Source: Mesostigma viride
Lineage: Eukaryota; Streptophyta; Mesostigmatophyceae; Mesostigmatales; Mesostigmataceae
Length of the DNA: 49,756 bases
Assembly (NCBI GenBank): GCA_009746045.1
Contig: RPFO01000034.1
Location: 2,931,026-2,980,781 of the forward strand
Direction of reading: 5' to 3'
A program made the translations under genes and the position numbers. This document shows positions 12,031 to 22,461 of the stretch, piece by piece (position 1 is the stretch's first letter; every line of letters begins with the position of its first letter). Under the pieces are notes generated by a model. It was not told where the DNA came from. It ran no database searches and worked only from the letters and a program-made list of their open reading frames with translations.

Positions 12031-12111
12031 CTAGTACAAATTGGTTTTTTTTCAACATTGTTATTTAATGCCTCTCATAGGTCCAAAGCATGGAGGTCAG
12101 TGTCCCAACAT

Positions 12112-12490
12112 GTGGTGACACCGTGACACCGTGACACCGTGACACCGTGACACCGTGACATCACAACACTAGCATTTCACAGTTTGTATGATGTCACATG
12201 GTAATGTGACGTTCAGCACTGGTATCATGATGTCCACATGTAAGCTAAAGCGCTGCCCAACATGACGTGACACCGTGACATCATGACACCGTGACACCGT
12301 GACACCGTGACATCACAACACTAGCTAGCATTTCACAGTTTGTATGATGTCACAAGGTAATGTGATGTACAGCACTGATATCATGATGTCCACATGTAAG
12401 CTGAAGCGCTGCCCAACATGACGTGACACCGCACGACATCATGACACCGTGACATCGTGACACCGTGACATCGTGACACCGTGACATTGA
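12112..12490. repeat. Left subterminal repeats (GTGACACC clusters)
   Basis: Three clusters of head-to-tail CGTGACACC/CGTGACATC lie near 12,113-12,172, 12,264-12,316 and 12,421-12,487. They are embedded in an imperfect ~150-bp tandem repeat that also carries CACAACACTAGC and TTTCACAGTTTGTATGATGT. Clustered short subterminal motifs of this kind are transposase or accessory-protein binding sites in CACTA elements. The binding role here is inferred. Confidence 0.8.
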
Positions 12491-13121
12491 ATCTTGCTAT
12501 GTATGGAGATATCGTTTTTCACTTCTCTAACTTGAGTAATGCAAGCACAAGGCAACATAATTAGTTTTGAACCCCTGAAAAGAAAGAACCTTACATGCCC
12601 TACGTCTCAGAACACTGTTGCATCATGCATGACACCAGGACACGGTGACAAAGTGGCATGGCACAAGATACAACTGCATTTGACACCAAATATTGATAAG
12701 GCTAAACAACTAGCCTTCATTCCTAAATAGCCATGCATGCATCACATTCTTTACTGAAATATGACATGGATCTACTAAGTCAACCATGCAGTCACATGTG
12801 AGTCTCAAACCATTAAAACAGGTATGCGCATATGTGTATTCCATCTGGGTTTGATGCCCAGGCGCATACCATTAATTAGACAACTAGTCCAAAACAATGC
12901 ATGTCTCACTTAATAGTCATCATAATACACATCTTGTTCCAGATTGTTTGCATCTTGCTGATATGACGGACCGTGCGGCCTTTTCCGCGGTGGAGGGACT
13001 TGTGGCTGTGGGGGCCGGGGGGCGCTGTGAGCCCGCATGCCTTCATCAAAGTTGCTACGACGAGGATCCCTTGCAGAACTTCCCTCAGCCTTCAGCCTTG
13101 CCTGCCGAAGCGGCGACCTCC

Positions 13122-15808
13122 TTAGAGGCTGAGAGGGGGGGCTGCATAACCGTGTGCGCCTTCACTGTAGCGTGGGAAGGTCTCTGACCCTTCCGCGCGA
13201 ATATATTGTTGCATGCCGCGACCTTGACGCTGGCCATACGGATCTGCTGACCCCTCACCGTGAGTATCATGCATGCTGGCGGGGTAGGAGGTCTTGGCTG
13301 GCTGCCTGCCAAAGCTAGGCTGGCTAAGCCTGCCCTGGTCATAAGGCATGTCGTACATGATCAGGCCTAGCTCGCCGTACGGTTCACTGTCATAGTCCAG
13401 CCGCCTTGCTTCATCGAGCACGGCAGGGCGCGTGGCGCGGGGCGCTTGCTCACGGTATGCCGGCTGAATCTCCATCACCTGATTGCCGGCGTAGCTTTCA
13501 CGGCGCCACAACGTGAGAGGCCCCGCAGGCATCGGAGGGGTTGGCTGGCGAAACTCCATGCCGAGGCCAGTGCTTGAGGGTGCAGCACTTGCTACAGGGG
13601 TTGACGGCACTCGTTGCTTTTCCAAAGAATCAACCCTCGCAGTTAGAGCTGCAATCTCATCCCGCATTTTCGCGATCTCAGCTTTCTCGGGGGCGGCTGC
13701 GGCCGCCTTGGCACGTGGGGCTGGCGCTGGCTCTGCCAGAGATTTGACCTTTGCATTCAAGTCAGCGATCTGCGCAATCACGGAAGGCGGTTGCTGCTTC
13801 TTCTTCTTCCCGGCTTCCTTCGGAAACCCCACCCAGGCTTTGAGTTCCTTGATTGCCCCCTGCGCTGCTTCTACCACGCGATTGATGGGCGCCAGCCACT
13901 CTGCCGGGGGAGCTGACGGCATCACATGCTCGGGCGGCGGTGCTGACTTTGCCACGCCAGATGACGGTGCCCTCCCGCCTTGGTAATCAAGCTGGCGCCG
14001 CCGCAAGTTCCGCTCACTGGGCGCCGGTCGCGCCTTTGAGGCGCGCTTTGCTAACTTGGGGAGCGGTGACGAGTGTTCCTCGCTGCCATTGTCAGCCCCG
14101 GCCCCTCCCCCACCGTCGCGCCCCTCTTCCTCCTCCGCCTCTTCTTCATCCTCCAGCTGATAGTCGACATGATCGTCGCCCTCGCTCACATCGTCATCGT
14201 CAGCCCCAGGTGGGTGGACAGTGATCACCTGAATTGTGCAAATGCATGCGTAAAAGGATCGACATCCGCAACAAGAATATGAGGAAGTCAGCAACTCAAT
14301 GACTAATTAATATGAAAAACCTTGGTAAACAAAAGATCATAAGTGCACTGGCTTTGCGCATGGTTGCAGGCGGGTTGCACACAAAAGGCATAATCTATAG
14401 CAAAGGGAATATTAACAATGTAAGACACATAAAACACTTACACGATAGCCCTGCTCCGCCTTGCTGGTGCCGTTCTTCAATTGGTTGGTACGCGACTCTG
14501 GAAGCTGGAAGACTGATGCGATGTCCGAGATTGCATCCGCCAGGGTAGCACTGGATGTGCTATGCAAGCTGGCAGTTGCTACCATGTCGACGGTGAGCTG
14601 GAATGGACGGCACCATGCCACGTAAATGTCCCCAGCCGCGAAGGAGGTCACCTGCCACCCCCCATCCTCGTCGTCGCGAAAGATCGGACGCACCAGCGCC
14701 ACGTATGACGCGCGGTCACGGGCGACGCTGGGTGGCCTCACCAGGGCGAGCCCGACGATTACCAGCCGCGCAGTAATGTTGCCCAAATCACCGGCGTGCA
14801 GGTCACGCATTATGTCCTCCTCTGCATGTGTGCAGACGTCACCGATGCAAAACGTTGTCACCTTCTGGGTGCTACCAGAGCTAGCTGCCGTGAACGCAAC
14901 GCACAGCTGAGGCCAGTCTGTCTTGGTCTCTAGCTTGACGTTGCCAAACTTGTCATTAAGCAGCTTGGGGAAGTCGTACGCTGGTGTGATGTCGCCCTCG
15001 TCAACAGAAACCTGCGGCACCCCATCAATGCACCTGGCGGTGCTGGGAACGCCTTTCCCCAAGTCCAACATCCGAACGACAGCCGGCTTGGAAGCCGTAG
15101 GAGCTCTGGAAGGGATGCTCGAGCTGGCTCCCTGCATGTGCACCCCCAAATATCCCAGGTATTTCACCAGACGCCTCCGAGGCACTGCGTCCGATGATGC
15201 CTGGTGCAAAACAATAGCATTTATAGCACGCAAAACAAGAAAGCAAAACAAGAAAGTTACGTATTTTCTCCGACACCAAACGTCATCGTACCCTCCATGC
15301 AGCAGCCTCGTGCAAGCTGAATTGCATAGAAGCTGCAACTACGATTCTATTCATGAAAGCATACAGGCAGGCAGTCGACATCCCAAGCAGGATAACCCCC
15401 CTAAACAACAACCCCTCGCGGGGGGCGCGTGAAAACGGCAAAGGCAAAGCGGAGCCCGCCGCCTTTGGGCGGGCGGAGCGGAGCCCCCCGCGAGGGGAAA
15501 TTTTTTTTGGAAAATGGGGCAAACCATGGGGGTTTTCTTACGGAATTTACCTGCGATCTTCCTTGCGATGCAGTTTTGCCTGGTCGCTCGCGCTCCCCGT
15601 CCGAACCGCCATCAGAGGCTGCATTAATTCTATTAAGCTCATTCAGCGCGCCCCGGACGTACACGGTTGATTTCTTATCTTTTGGTTGTTCATCTGCCTT
15701 CCCGTCTACAGCAGCGCCATCATCGGCTGTCTCGGCATGCTCTGCACGTTCATCCGAGCCATACTGTTCATGGATTTCTGCCGGCGGCTGCTGTTCGCCG
15801 CTAGCCAT
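13122..15808 (-). CDS. Transposon gene 2: ~707-aa unknown protein, three exons
   Basis: Exons are 15808-15551, 15200-14442 and 14228-13122. Introns have clean GT-AG borders (CGCAG|GTAAAT...GCACCAG; CGT|GTAAGT...AATTCAG) and both are phase 0. Predicted length is 86+253+368 aa. Exon 1 is hydrophilic (MASGEQQPPAEIHEQYGSDE). Exon 2 encodes a globular region with conserved-looking Cys/His (FCIGDVCTHAEEDIMRDL). Exon 3 starts with an acidic Asp/Glu stretch, then basic patches (KLAKRASKAR, RNLRRRQ), a Pro/Ala linker, a predicted coiled coil with heptads (IAQIADLNAKVKSL and MRDEIAALTARVDSLEKQ) and a Gly/Tyr-rich tail. I recognise no family. Its position, divergent from a transposase-like gene within the same TIRs, and its coiled coil with basic patches suggest an accessory DNA-binding protein comparable in role to TNPA of En/Spm. 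That role is inference. Confidence 0.75.
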
Positions 15809-16362
15809 CGCAGCTATATCCTATCAAACTCCGCTGTCCTAAAAACACGAACAAACACGAGGGCACGCAAATTATCTACGTCGTGCGTCCAGAAGTACTT
15901 GTCGAGCTTAATCTGTATATTATTTTGCGTTCAAGTTCTCCGGACCTCGTGACATCGGGTGCATGCCTTCGTTCCCGAGGTCGATGTCCCGAGGTCCCGA
16001 GAACTTGCGGCCCAAATTTAGGTGGTGTCCCGAGGTCCCGACACCTGATTGGCCCGTTGAGATTCGCTCAGAATCAAGAGCAATCAATGCGGACCACGAG
16101 TAGCTCGGACCTCGTGACACCACCTCGGGCCAGGCGGGTGCACTTGCACGCCGATATATCGACAACGATGGAAGATTGCATCGGTAAAATGTATTAGCCG
16201 GGTAATAACAACTCGGGCAGACCGGGCTGCAGTTGGAGCCCGTTTTGCCATGTTTAGATTCCACCCCACTGGCGTGGGGACCTACGTTTGCCATCTGCAC
16301 ACGTAGAAAAGGGGGCGGAAGTGTTATTTAATTTGCACGGGTGCCCAGTGGACATCATAGCC
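15809..16362. promoter_or_regulatory. Divergent promoter region with CGTGACAYC motifs
   Basis: This 554-bp gap separates the two divergent start codons of the transposon. It holds repeated CCCGAGGTCCCGA words (about 15,972-16,045) and two copies of CGGACCTCGTGACA[T/C]C (about 15,941 and 16,107). The second parts of these match the subterminal motif CGTGACAYC. A shared motif in the ends and in the promoter suggests autoregulation by an element-encoded protein, as TNPA does in En/Spm. No TATA box is obvious. Confidence 0.55.
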
Positions 16363-19300
16363 ATGGCGAGGTCCACAGTTGTCATGGACCCCGGCCCAGG
16401 GGCGCTGGGTTGGCAGATTTTGGCAGCGTTTGTCTTGCTGCTAATCCTGGGATACGTCGTTTTAACCACCATGGCGAGGCGGGGCGTCCGGTTGTCTGCT
16501 GCTGCCGTGTTAGAGAAATGCACCTCGGATGCGTCCCTGAATGCGGCACTTAGCAGGGACTGGGATTGTGATTGTGGTCGGCATTGTTTGAGAAGCGTGC
16601 ATAGGGAGGAAGTACGTGCAATGAGAACTGACTTGTGGAGAAAGACGCCGGCGGATAGGAAAGACTTTATCAGAACCCAACTTAGAATGGGCGGTCAGAG
16701 AGAAGAAGAAATTCCGGGAAGCTTCCGTCACAAACGCAGTCGAGACGAGGATTTTCTTTTCGCAGTGGAGGGCTACGTTGTTTACCCGGCTACCAAGCAT
16801 AATCCAGAGTCGACAGCCCCCTTTCGGCATCGCATGTGTGAAGCTGCTTTCCGCCGTGCTTTGTATATCAACCCCAATATTTGGCAGACGGCTGTAAAGG
16901 AGGCAACCCGCCCCGCCCCTTCACCTGGCACTCGTCGGGATGTGGAATCCGGCTTGGGTAGCACTGCTGGACGGCGTGTTCGAGGATCCCGTTCAATATC
17001 TGCCAGGATTGGGGAGGCCAAAGCGCTTTGTGAGCTATGGATTCGGCGTTGGTTACGCCCAGCAGTTGAGAAAGATCCTCGAGATGGCCGCAGCATTCTT
17101 GAGCAACCCTGCAAGAAGACTTTGTACTCGGAGTATGTTAGGGAGAGACAAGATTACAATGCACCTGTGGTTAGTATTTCGCTTTTCAGGACAATCTTCA
17201 AAGCAGTGGCGACAATCATGGAAGTCCATGTTGAGCGTTTTCGCACAAAGGTTATGGGTGAATGTTCCCGCTGTCGAAAGCTGAAGGATGCCATTTTGTT
17301 TTACCGGACCACTGACCGGGCCAGGTGGGAGGCCAGTAAGGAGAAGTTAGCTGATCACACTGATTACTTTAATGGGGAGCGGATGGCTTATCTGCAGCGA
17401 AGGTTCGAAGGCGCCAAGCATTTTTTTGTTTCCATAGTCATGGATGGTTTGGCAAAGATGAAGACAGCGGTTCCAACGAGGGGGAGCGCCTCGAAAGAGT
17501 GGCTTAGCAGCCGCCAGCTTCATATACCGTACCAGTTAGTCTGCTCTATTTTGCACGGGGTGAGGACGTATTTTTGGGTCATCATGCCATGGGTAGCTAA
17601 TTCTGAGGTTTCTGGTAATTCAGGGCGCGTCACGGCAACAGTGCTCACGCATCAGTTGTTGGAAGTGGTTGTTGAGCGTCCATGGGAGAAGTCCACTGAT
17701 CCTGAGATTCGTGAGTTTGGCCTTGCCCCTAACCTCGTCCTTCAAGTGGATGGGGGTGGGGACAACATGAACAACGAGTTGTTGGGGTTCCTAGCTGTTC
17801 TCATTGTCCGCCGCCTCTTTGCTCGCATCAGGGTGTGCCGGCTTCCACCGGGACACACACACAATGATGCTGACCAAAGGTTTGGTTGGTTCATCCGGTG
17901 GTACAACGGCATCAAGAACCGTGTGTCAGATCTTCCACCGGTGCTGATGCTGACGTTTCAAGACGTGCTGCAGGGGCTGAAGCGTGCCTTTGCACATTTC
18001 TACGACGACGGCCCTTCTGGGAGCACGGCGATCATCAGTCCACTGCCACCATCTTCCAAGGTTCGTTTGTCTTCATAGATTTATGCTGCCATAGTGGATG
18101 AGTGCATTGCCAGTGTGTTGGTAGGCGGGGCATGTAGTCATGGGGATGCGCGCGCGCGGCACGGTGGGGGGAGCGCGTGGCGGCCAGTTTTTTATGCTAT
18201 TCATGGGGATGCGCGCGCGCGGCACGGTGGGGGGAGCGCGTGGCGGCCAGTTTTTTATGCTAGTCATGGGGATGCGCGCGCGCGGCACGGTGGGGGGAGC
18301 GCGTGGCGGCCAGTTTTTTATGCTATGTAGCTGCAGAGTTGAATCACAATTTTCTGCTTACTTGTCTTTTACTGCTACCGTATGTGCGTTTCCTTTCGCG
18401 GCTACTGTGTCCTTTTGCAGCTGATCAACGCAGCGCTGGACTTCACCACGTGGCTACGTGGCTGCGTGGACCCAGACCTTGGGCGCTGGGTCAAGTCCGC
18501 TGATGTTGTTGTGGACGCGTCAACCAATCAACCCGTGATCGAGCGTCATCCGGTCAGCAAGATATTCGATATCGAGTTGTTTGGCCATCGAGCTGCAGAC
18601 GACGGACCGGATGTTGGTGATGACTGCTATTTCCGCTACCGCCTTGCCACGGCGGAGGCCTTAACGGATGTGCCCGCCAATTGGTGGAGGCCTCTTGGGC
18701 CGAACGGGGAGGCCTGCGACATGGTCAGCGTCAACTCGAGGCGCGCGAGTGATGGCAAACAGCTTTTTGGCGCGCTGGTCATGGAGGCAGCCAAGGCACC
18801 CAAGGGCAGCCCGGGTCTCGCTGCTTTCGCCGATTGGGATGGCGATCACGCAATCCGCTCTCACTGCTCTAAACTCAGTCGGCAGTTTCCAGACGTCATG
18901 ACGGAGGAAAAGCAAGCAGAGCTCAACGACGAGATCCGCGGCTTTCCCACTGACCCAGCGCAAGTAGAAGAGTGCGCGTCGGTGTTTGACGTCATGATCC
19001 AGAAGCTGACAGAGTGCAGGGAGCAGCAAAAGGACAAGCCCCTCCCTTTCCGTCTCCATTCTGCAGGGGATCAGGCGATCATGCGGGCTACCCGTGCCCT
19101 GGAAGCGCCGCTGCATCCAATTGTCACCCACGCTGGCGACCGCCGGCACGAAGTGCATGCTGCCATTCAGCGGGCGCGACGCGCGGCTGAGCAGCTGCCT
19201 GCCGCCCCTGCCCACCCTGCCGCCCTGGCCGCCCCTGCCGCCTCTACCGCTTCTGCCGCACATGCCACGCCTGTGGTCGCCTCCAATCTGCCTGCAGATG

Positions 19301-20106
19301 CCAGCGGTGGTGCCCGGACTACTGCGACCTCGGACCGGATTTTTACGGTAAATCCCGGCATCATCTCCCACGGCGATCTGCTTATCGTCAAGAGGCCTGC
19401 AGTAACGTGCGGGGATGGCATGCCGTGGCCAGAAGAGATTCTGGTAAAAGTAACGGATGCATCTACAGTGCGTGCATGCGGGACTCTGACAGTTTCTGTG
19501 TATTATTCACCCTCCTGGGAAGGGCAGTTTAGCAAGCTCGTACTCGCCGGTGGTGGGCCGGGCCTGGTAGTGCCGGCGTCAGATATCATTGTTCAACACT
19601 GGACAGTTGGTGCAACAGGGCAGGCTGTCCACACTCCCACGCTTACAGCAACACGGAAACTGTCTGGTGCAACCCTCCAGGCTTTGCGAGACCATCCACA
19701 TGTGCACTTTGCCGGATTTAAAACACAGCAAGCTGCCGCCGCGACATCCAAAGCTGCATGTGCGGCATACTTTGCTGAGCACGGTCTGCAGGCGCTAGAA
19801 GGGAGGAGGCTTTGTGCGTTGTGGGGTGCTTCCAAGACCCGTTTTCATGGGTGGGTCGTAGGAGTGGATGAGAGTGATGGGAAGGTGAAGATTGAGACAA
19901 TGTGGTCTGACGGCAAGGGGGCTTCATACACCTCCTTGGAGGAAGTATTGAGTTTCATATGCGGGTGCCCGCATGCGGCTCATGCCTTTGGCCGTGCAAA
20001 GTTTTTTCAGGATGACACCGCAGGCGGTGTCGGGACGGAGCGGGATGTGCCGCCCGATGCTTCTACTAGTGAGAGTAGTGATGATGAAAGTGATGAGGAT
20101 GAGTGA
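16363..20106 (+). CDS. Transposon gene 1: transposase-like protein (~1127 aa), RNase H-like core
   Basis: Two exons, 16363-18060 and 18421-20106, with a phase-0 intron (AAG|GTTCGT...TTTTGCAG). Numbering is from ATG 16363; ATG 16471 is an equally good start and would drop a hydrophobic segment (residues ~17-37). Near the N-terminus is a zinc-like DCDCGRHC. Residues ~310-345 carry CSRCRKL followed by a helical R..L..H...ER..Y region. Then come VMDG (D361), LQVDGGGDNMNNE (D463) and LPPGHTHNDADQRFGWF (G497-F507). The acidic-D, then D-N-N, then GHTHxDxDxxF pattern is that of a large family of algal, oomycete and animal proteins (DUF7869-like), considered RNase H-fold and transposon-derived. Exon 2 adds ~560 residues of unrecognised sequence with an Ala/Pro linker and an acidic Ser/Asp/Glu tail. 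The frame is intact, so the element may be autonomous. Confidence 0.75.
18139..18330. repeat. 63-bp tandem repeat x3 inside the transposase intron
   Basis: Three nearly identical units beginning CATGGGGATGCGCGCGCGCG and ending CCAGTTTTTTATGCTA, at 18,139, 18,202 and 18,265. They lie wholly within intron 18061-18420. Each contains an alternating GCGCGCGCG run (Z-DNA-prone) and a T6 run. Confidence 0.9.
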
Positions 20107-20550
20107 GGGGGCGTGGGACTGATATTAAGTTAGACAATTATATCTGTCCATGTGACAGTGTGCAAGGGTGCATAACAATCACTGCATGGCTGGTTATCGC
20201 GAGGTCATGTTTTGCCTGGCATGGTCCCTCTAATGATGACTCTATGTCATAAATGTCCCTCACTATAACGACTCAATGAGAATGTGTTATAATTTTTCAT
20301 TTTAAGTTAGACATGTATGATGTCAATGAGGCACCCATGAATATACTTAGTTGTCTCTTTTATACAGTCACATGATGTGTTCCCACGTACCATGCTGAAA
20401 TAAATTATGTGCATGCTTAAATATTGTCAAGGCAAGCAGCAATTAATAAACGCTTAGCTGCAATTTGTGAATGCTTACATGTGTATAGTTAGACAACTAC
20501 AATGTCAATACAATTCTGCAAAGATGTGTCTTTACATGCAATATGAGGCG
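20107..20550. other. AT-rich 3' flank of transposase gene
   Basis: No gene is seen. This is AT-rich sequence between the transposase stop codon and the right subterminal repeats. It presumably contains the polyadenylation region of the plus-strand gene. Confidence 0.5.
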
Positions 20551-20552
20551 CC

Positions 20553-20935
20553 ATGGTGGTGTCACGGTGTCACGGTGTCACGGTGTCACGGTGTCACGGA
20601 GTCACGGTGTCCAGGTCATCTAGGGCAACCTTGTCATTATCAAATAGACATATAATCCCCATTACTTAATCACTAAATGTGCAAAGATGTGTGTTTACAT
20701 GCAATATGAGGCGCCATATGGTGGTGTCACGGTGTCACGGTGTCACGGTGTCACGGTGTCACGGTGTCACGTTGTCCAGGTCATCTAGCTAGGGCAACAT
20801 TGTCATCATCAAATAGACATATAATCCCCATTACTTAATCACTAAATGTGCAAAGATGTGTGTTTACATGCAATATGAGGCGCCATGGTGGTGTCACGGT
20901 GTCACGGTGTCACGGTGTCACGGTGTCACAGGTCC
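20553..20935. repeat. Right subterminal repeats (GGTGTCAC clusters)
   Basis: Three clusters of GGTGTCACGGTGTCAC, the reverse complement of the left-end motif, lie near 20,555-20,611, 20,722-20,775 and 20,889-20,930. They sit inside a ~165-bp tandem repeat containing GTGTTTACATGCAATATGAG and ACATATAATCCCCATTACTT. They mirror the left end in number and in inverted orientation. Confidence 0.8.
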
Positions 20936-21019
20936 TATGAACTTCCCCTTCCTCAAAGACTTTAGTTGAGATGTTAGATGCATAGAAATGCAACTTTGAA
21001 AAATGAAGTACAAATGGCG

Positions 21020-21050
21020 TGCTCTAGTACAAATCCATATTAGGCTAGGG
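21020..21050 (-). repeat. Right terminal inverted repeat
   Basis: Inverted copy of the left end, finishing GGCTAGGG at 21,050. The next bases are CAAGGCCAAGG, which resume the satellite. Confidence 0.9.
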
Positions 21051-21487
21051 CAAGGCCAAGGCCAAGGCCAAGGCCAAGGCCAAGGCCAAGGCCAAGGCCA
21101 AGGCCAAGGCCAAGGCCAAGGCCAAGGACAAGGACAAGGACAAGGACAAGGACAAGGACAAGGACAAGGACAAGGACAAGGACAAGGACAAGGACAAGGA
21201 CAAGGACAAGGACAAGGACAAGGACAAGGACAAGGACAAGGACAAGGACAAGGTGTTGGCACAAGGACAAGAATAAGGACAAGGACAAGGACAAGCACAA
21301 GCACCAGGACAAGGCCAAGGCCAGGGACAAGGACAAGGACAAGGACAAGGACAAGGACATGGACAAGGACAAGGACAAGGACAAGGACAAGGACAAGGAC
21401 AAGGACAAGGACAAGGACAAGGACAAGGACAAGGACAAGGACAAGGACAAGGACAAGGACAAGGACAAGGACAAGGACCCCGACAAG
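21051..21487. repeat. (AAGGMC)n hexanucleotide satellite, right part
   Basis: A continuation of the left satellite beyond the transposon, in the same orientation and phase. It carries one higher-order block (GGTGTTGGCACAAGGACAAG, then AATAAGGACAAGG) that matches the block at 11,560-11,640. The array ends at GACAAGGACCCCGACAAG, followed by a truncated relative of the 46-bp repeat (GGCGCAAGAAAATCACA). Confidence 0.95.
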
Positions 21488-21522
21488 ATGGCGCAAGAAA
21501 ATCACATGTGCGTAACACCTAC

Positions 21523-21801
21523 CCGGACAAGGGCTTTTCCAGCTGCTGCCGTCGCGGCATCGGAACCCGATGACCCAGAAGCCGCCGATTTCCTCCGCTC
21601 CTTCGCCGCCTTTGCTGCATGAACGCCGCGCGCCGCTTGCCCCGATGGTGCGGGGGGAGGGGGCATTTGCTGTGCTGCCGCTGCAGCTTCCGACGGCGCG
21701 GAAGGGCCGGCGGCCGCAGGGGGCAACACCGGTGGCGGCGGAGAGCCCGGCGGCGGGGGCGCCGGCGGAGGGGAAGGCGGGTGGTTGTGCGTACAAGCAC
21801 G
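21523..21801 (-). CDS. Putative upstream exon, Pro/Ala-rich
   Basis: A 279-bp open segment is bounded by an acceptor with a good pyrimidine tract (TTTCTTCTTTGTCGTCTGCG then TGTCACAG) and a donor GTAGGT, both phase 0. It encodes RACTHNHPPSPPPAPPPPGS..., an Ala/Gln stretch, HAAKAAKERRKSAASGSSGS and GKALVR. It could be an upstream exon of the minus-strand gene at 8.2-3.2 kb, whose first visible exon also begins in phase 0. In that case the satellite and the transposon would lie in one ~13.35-kb intron. Low-complexity protein and lack of RNA evidence keep this tentative. Confidence 0.35.
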
Positions 21802-21989
21802 CTGTGACACGCAGACGACAAAGAAGAAATCCGCCGAATATGTTAGCAAGCGGTGCGGTGCAGCACACACATCTGACAAAGCTAATAGGTCAACCCTTAA
21901 AATCGTGTCCAACTGCCCGCTATAAAAACCGGGCAATTGTCACTTTCCATGATAATGTCCACAAACCAACCTAATAGTTAGTTATGGTC

Positions 21990-22460
21990 CATTATAGGAC
22001 ACAAGCACACACATATATTCACCACCTTGGGGGTCATGTCATTGGTCATATTGCAATGTCCTATGGGTGCCAAATATAGCACCCCCTGACAGAAAGGAAG
22101 CTAGTAAAGGGCTCATGAACACCAAGGTTGCATGTGGAGGAGCAGGGACCCAGCTGCAAGCTCTAACAATAAATGCCCACTACAAATATCGGACAGTTTG
22201 GTTGGTGACACCTGCTAGCATTACAAAGCTCAATTCTCATCCCGTAGCAACAAAAATGTAATGTCCGCTGTAAATATCACTCAAAACGGCTAAAGGGTTA
22301 AAACGAAGTTGTAGTTGTTTTGCGGCATCAAGTTTCAAAGTACGTACTGGGATACCCTTCGCGTTCAAGCTTGGCATCAGTAGGATACGATCTTGGAACC
22401 AGTAAGGGGGCTTCGCTTGTGCGGCAGATGTAACGATCCATTGTGATCTGCGCGCAAAAC
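21990..22460. other. Mostly non-coding; possible small exon near 22.45-22.35 kb (-)
   Basis: No clear gene. On the minus strand a GCGCGCAG acceptor-like site is followed by ATCACAATGGATCG and about 100 nt later by a CCA|GTACGT donor-like site. This could be a short exon, but I cannot place it in a gene. Confidence 0.25.
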
Positions 22461-22461
22461 A

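Larger units (their letters stand above)
12000..21050. mobile_element. 9.05-kb DNA transposon with TIRs, CACTA/EnSpm-like layout
   Basis: The left end reads CCCTAGCCTAATATGGATTT followed by GTACTAcAGCA. The right end is the exact inverted complement, apart from one mismatch over about 31 bp. The element splits the AAGGMC satellite. If it is removed, the hexanucleotide phase is restored exactly when one CAA is counted as a target-site duplication. Because the target is periodic, 9 bp is equally compatible. Three clusters of GTGACACC-type subterminal repeats sit at each end in opposite orientations. Inside are two divergent spliced genes, one encoding a transposase-like protein. A 3-bp duplication, short TIRs and subterminal repeats match the CACTA/EnSpm plan, but the terminus is CCCTA rather than CACTA, and the catalytic gene does not look like plant TNP2. 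The high end identity and intact genes suggest recent activity. Confidence 0.85.

Noticed and set aside
8663-12126. Six overlapping open frames of 640-1115 codons across the hexanucleotide array
   Set aside because: They are translations of a stop-free 6-bp repeat in every frame. There are no splice or start signals and no sequence outside the repeat except short repeat-derived ends.
16288-16362. Upstream start for the transposase at 16,288
   Set aside because: The codon there is TTG. ATG 16363 or 16471 is more likely in a eukaryotic gene.
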